From: Alphaproteobacteria bacterium
GTDB taxonomy: Bacteria; Pseudomonadota; Alphaproteobacteria; Ferrovibrionales; Ferrovibrionaceae
Length of the DNA: 64,000 bases
Direction: 5' to 3'
NCBI GenBank assembly: GCA_018336035.1
Contig: JAGXRD010000077.1
Location: 1-64,000 of the forward strand
A program made the translations under genes and the position numbers. The notes beneath the pieces were generated by a model that saw only the letters and a list, made by a program, of their open reading frames with translations, did not search any database and was not told the origin of the DNA. This document shows, in pieces, positions 60,988-64,000 of this stretch (position 1 is its first letter; each line of letters opens with the position of its first letter).

Positions 60988-63258
60988 GTGACGCCGGGCC
61001 GGGCGCAAGCACCCGGGCCGCGTGGCCTGCTGCGCCGTCTGCGCGAGGTGATGGCGGAGGCCGGCACCGTCGATGAACGCCTCGCCCGCGTCGTGCGCAA
61101 TATCGCCGCCAACATGGTGGCGGAAGTCTGCTCGGCCTATCTGCTGCGCGGCGACGAACTCGAACTCTACGCCACCGAAGGTCTGAATCCCGACGCCGTC
61201 CACAAGACCCGCCTGAAAGTGGGCGAAGGTCTGGTCGGCGATATCGCCGCCCATGCGCGCCCGCTGGCGCTGGCCGATGCGCAGAGCCACCCGCAATTCG
61301 CCTACAAGCCGGAAACCGGCGAAGAAGTGTATCACTCGCTGCTCGGCGTGCCGATCCTGCGCGACAACCGCGTGATCGGCGTTCTGGTCGTGCAGAACCA
61401 GACGCGGCGCCAGTATGTCGATGAAGAAGTCGAGGCGCTGGAAACCATCGCCATGGTGCTGGCCGAGATGGTGGCTTCGGGCCAGCTCAGCGGCGGTGAG
61501 GATCTGGTCGCTGCCGCGCGCGCCTCCACCATGCCGTTCCGCGCCGATGGCCGCACGCTGTCGGAAGGTCTTGCCATCGGCATCGCCGTGCTGCACGAGC
61601 CGCGCATCCATGTCGAAAAGACCATGGCCGACGACATCCCGCTTGAGAAGCAGCGGCTGGATGCCGCCGTCGCTTCGATGCGCGATCAGGTCAACCGGAT
61701 GCTGGAGGCGCCTGACAGCGACATTGTCGGCGAAAGCCGCGACATCCTGGAAACCTACAAGATGTTCGCGCATGACACCGGCTGGTTGTCCAAACTGCAT
61801 CAGGCGGTGGAGTCCGGCCTGACGGCGGAAGCCGCCGTGCAGCGCGTGCAGGGTGATACGCGCCACCGCATGCAGGCGATCACCGATCCTTATTTGCGCG
61901 AACGTCTCGCCGATCTCGACGATCTGGCCAATCGCCTGCTGCTGCACCTGACCGGCAAGCCGCAGCATACGGCGGCGGAGAATTTGCCCGACAACGCCAT
62001 CCTGATGGCGCGCAGCATGGGGCCGGCCGAGCTGCTGGATTACGACCGCCGCAAGCTGCAGGGCGTGATCCTGGAGGAAGGCTCCAGCGTCAGCCATGTG
62101 GCCATCGTGGCGCGCGCGCTGTCGATCCCGGTGCTGGGCGGCGTCGAGGGCGTGATCGCCAAGGTCGAGCCGGGCGATACCGTCGTGGTCGACGGTGATC
62201 ACGCGCAGGTCTTCGTGCGCCCGGTGGCCGATGTGGTCGCGGCTTTCCACCAGAGCGTCAGTTTACGCAAGGCGCGACTGGCGAAATACGCCGCGCAGCG
62301 CGAGGACCCGGCTATTACCGCCGATGGCACCAAGGTCGCCATGCTGGTGAATGCCGGCCTGCTGATCGATTTGAGCCATCTCGATGAAACCAATGCCGAC
62401 GGCATCGGGCTATATCGCACCGAACTGCAGTTCATGGTGCGCCCGACGCTGCCCAAGGCCGAGGCACAGACCGCGATTTATCGCCGCGTGATCGAGCATG
62501 CCGGCGACCGCCCGGTGGTGTTCCGCACGCTGGATATCGGCGGCGACAAGGTGCTGCCCTATCTTGTGAAATACCCGGAAGAGAATCCGGCGATGGGCTG
62601 GCGCGCAATCCGCCTGACGCTGGATCGTCCAGCGCTGCTGAAAGTGCAGCTGCGTGCGCTGCTGGAAGCGGCGGCCGGCCGCAGCCTGCATGTCATGTTC
62701 CCGATGATCGCCGAGGTGGATGAATTCCGCCGTGCCCGCAAGCTGCTGGATCGCGAGGTGCAGCGGCTGGTCAATCTGCGCAAGCCGGTGCCGCTCAAGG
62801 TGCAGGTCGGCAGCATGCTGGAAGTGCCGGCGCTGGCCTGGCAGTTGCCGGCTTTGCTGCCGCTGGTCGATTTCATTTCGGTCGGCTCGAACGACCTGAT
62901 GCAGTTCATGTTCGCCGCCGACCGTGGCAACCCCAAGCTGGCCGACCGTTACGACCCGCTCAGCCCGGCCTTGCTCAGCTTCCTGCACTGGGTGGTGCAG
63001 CAGTGCCATGCGGTGGGCAAGCCGGTCACCATGTGCGGCGAGATGGGCAGCCGCCCACTCGAGGCCATGGCCCTGCTCGGGCTGGGCTTCCGCCGCCTTT
63101 CCATGCCGGCCAATGCCATAGGTCCGGTGAAGGAAATGCTGCGTAGCCTGTCTGTTCCGCAGCTCGCAGAATATATGTCCAAGTTGTATAGCTCGCCCGA
63201 GCACAGCGTACGCGGGCCTCTCGAGGAATTTGCGCGGGAAAATGGCGTAATTGTTTGA
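60988..63258 (+). CDS. ptsP: PtsP: nitrogen-PTS enzyme I
   Basis: A 756-residue enzyme I of the nitrogen phosphotransferase system. An N-terminal GAF sensor domain (about residues 20-165) leads to the phosphohistidine domain with H370 in SSVSHVAIVARAL and the C-terminal TIM barrel with FRTLDIGGDK, SVGSNDLMQFMFAADRGN and C683 in MCGEMGS. It phosphorylates NPr from phosphoenolpyruvate and links nitrogen state to regulation. It starts at GTG. Confidence 0.96.
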   Translation: MTPGRAQAPGPRGLLRRLREVMAEAGTVDERLARVVRNIAANMVAEVCSAYLLRGDELELYATEGLNPDAVHKTRLKVGEGLVGDIAAHARPLALADAQSHPQFAYKPETGEEVYHSLLGVPILRDNRVIGVLVVQNQTRRQYVDEEVEALETIAMVLAEMVASGQLSGGEDLVAAARASTMPFRADGRTLSEGLAIGIAVLHEPRIHVEKTMADDIPLEKQRLDAAVASMRDQVNRMLEAPDSDIVGESRDILETYKMFAHDTGWLSKLHQAVESGLTAEAAVQRVQGDTRHRMQAITDPYLRERLADLDDLANRLLLHLTGKPQHTAAENLPDNAILMARSMGPAELLDYDRRKLQGVILEEGSSVSHVAIVARALSIPVLGGVEGVIAKVEPGDTVVVDGDHAQVFVRPVADVVAAFHQSVSLRKARLAKYAAQREDPAITADGTKVAMLVNAGLLIDLSHLDETNADGIGLYRTELQFMVRPTLPKAEAQTAIYRRVIEHAGDRPVVFRTLDIGGDKVLPYLVKYPEENPAMGWRAIRLTLDRPALLKVQLRALLEAAAGRSLHVMFPMIAEVDEFRRARKLLDREVQRLVNLRKPVPLKVQVGSMLEVPALAWQLPALLPLVDFISVGSNDLMQFMFAADRGNPKLADRYDPLSPALLSFLHWVVQQCHAVGKPVTMCGEMGSRPLEAMALLGLGFRRLSMPANAIGPVKEMLRSLSVPQLAEYMSKLYSSPEHSVRGPLEEFARENGVIV

Positions 63259-63322
63259 AAATGCTGGCCTGATCGGCACATTGCCGTAATATGTCACCAG
63301 CTAAAAACCTGCGGGCGAGATC

Positions 63323-64000
63323 ATGAATACTCAGTCCGGCGGACAGCCGGCGATGGCCGAGTCCACGCTACCTGGCGAGCGTTACGAGGGTGTCGGCCAT
63401 AGCCTGAAAGTGGTGCGTGAACGTCGCAGCCTCGCGCTGACGGATGTGTCCGCGCGCCTGCGGATCCGTCGCCCCTATCTGGAAGCGATCGAGGAAGGCC
63501 GGTTCAGCGAACTGCCCGGCGCTGTCTATGTCAGTGGCTTCCTGCGCCAGTATGCTGAATTCCTCGGCCTCGATCCTGATCAGGTGCTCAAAAGCTACCA
63601 GGCCGAAAACGATGGCACCGTGCATCACCGCCCGGTGCTGAATTTCCCGATGCCTCGCCCGGAAGAGCGCACGCCCCGGCTCTGGCTGGTGGTTGGCGCG
63701 CTGGTGCTCGCGGGCATCGTCTATGCGCTGTGGTATCGCCATCAGGAAGCCTTGCGCATGGGGCAGGACCTGATCCAGGCCGTGCCGTCACGGCTTGCCG
63801 ATCTGGTGCCGAGCCCGCAGCCGATTGCGCCGGCTGCGCCGCCTATCGTTTTGCCGCCGCCCCCATCACAGGGCACGGCGCAGACCGCCCAAGCGCCCGC
63901 TGCGCCCGCCGCTCAGCCACCGGCAGCTCAGACTCCGCTGGCCCAGGCGCCGGCCGTGATGCCGCCGCCAGCCGCCGTGCCAGCACCAATTCCCGCACCT
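63323..64000 (+). CDS. RodZ-like helix-turn-helix membrane protein, partial
   Basis: The first 226 codons of a protein cut by the right edge of the window. An N-terminal Xre-type helix-turn-helix (GHSLKVVRERRSLALTDVSARLRIRRPYLEAIEEGRFSELP, then FLRQYAEFLGLDPDQVL) is followed by one membrane helix (LWLVVGALVLAGIVYALW) and a long Pro/Ala/Gln-rich periplasmic linker. This is the layout of RodZ, the cytoskeletal MreB partner; the DUF4115 C-terminal domain would lie beyond the window. The ATG is supported by GGGCGAG upstream. Confidence 0.88.
   Translation, partial: MNTQSGGQPAMAESTLPGERYEGVGHSLKVVRERRSLALTDVSARLRIRRPYLEAIEEGRFSELPGAVYVSGFLRQYAEFLGLDPDQVLKSYQAENDGTVHHRPVLNFPMPRPEERTPRLWLVVGALVLAGIVYALWYRHQEALRMGQDLIQAVPSRLADLVPSPQPIAPAAPPIVLPPPPSQGTAQTAQAPAAPAAQPPAAQTPLAQAPAVMPPPAAVPAPIPAP

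Noticed and set aside
59740-62250. 836-codon minus-strand frame opposite lysC and ptsP.
   Set aside because: Histidine/glycine-rich shadow of two well-recognised genes on the other strand.

Overview
The window reads as an alphaproteobacterial chromosome, probably of a Rhodospirillales-like lineage. The evidence is the GC-rich core with lysC-ptsP and ubiG in the alphaproteobacterial arrangement, trxB followed by a LysR gene, and DUF1178/DUF1446/AtuA-type genes. The genus cannot be fixed from the sequence alone. Three blocks are visible.

Block 1 (1-20.6 kb) is the maintenance and transfer backbone of an integrative and conjugative element (ICE) resembling the Tn4371 and ICEMlSym(R7A) families. 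It carries a DUF2958 protein, a ParB-like protein, DUF736, an AlpA/RdfS-like excisionase candidate, a TraF-type S26 peptidase, a lytic transglycosylase, a DUF3363 relaxase, the TraG/VirD4 coupling protein, a ribbon-helix-helix protein, a complete trbBCDEJLFGI mating-pair operon and DUF2274. No integrase or replication gene is visible; an integrase would be expected to the left of the window. An AT-rich 0.8 kb seam follows (20.6-21.4 kb), holding a tniQ-like remnant and repeated ATGTTAGT/ACTAACAT motifs.

Block 2 (21.4-40.05 kb) is a catabolic cassette. MhaA/MhaB-like proteins (3-hydroxyphenylacetate 6-hydroxylase and its small partner) would form homogentisate. HmgA and FahA would open the ring and hydrolyse fumarylacetoacetate to fumarate and acetoacetate. 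Between them lie a full branched-chain-amino-acid-type ABC importer, three short-chain dehydrogenases, a 3-ketosteroid-dehydrogenase-like FAD enzyme, a flavin reductase, SnoaL-like and EthD proteins, a metallo-beta-lactamase-fold protein with an altered metal motif, and MarR, MarR and IclR regulators. I infer that the dehydrogenases and the KstD-like enzyme may oxidise and aromatise an alicyclic precursor that then enters the homogentisate route. No maleylacetoacetate isomerase is present. Both outer edges are broken genes: a MarR regulator lacking its C-terminus on the left and an MFS transporter cut after about 34 codons on the right. The block stops about 130 bp from the 3' end of a tRNA-Gly(GCC) gene, a plausible ICE attachment site.

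Block 3 (40.2-64 kb) is core chromosome: tRNA-Gly(GCC), tRNA-Glu(CTC), a lone coiled-coil membrane protein of unknown role, a methyltransferase, an Lrp/AsnC regulator, trxB, a LysR regulator, a membrane PAS histidine kinase, a HAD phosphatase, msrP, dps, ada, an AtuA-like gene, comF, grxC, a nitrilase-family amidase, an inositol-phosphatase-family gene, a GNAT, small methyltransferases, ubiG, lysC, ptsP and the start of a RodZ-like gene. Two non-coding items stand out here. One is a pair of adjacent tandem arrays (10 bp and 21 bp units, the latter carrying a CTGASTCAG palindrome) between lrp and trxB. The other is a multi-hairpin candidate small RNA with C-rich loops and a strong terminator at 48.7-48.93 kb.
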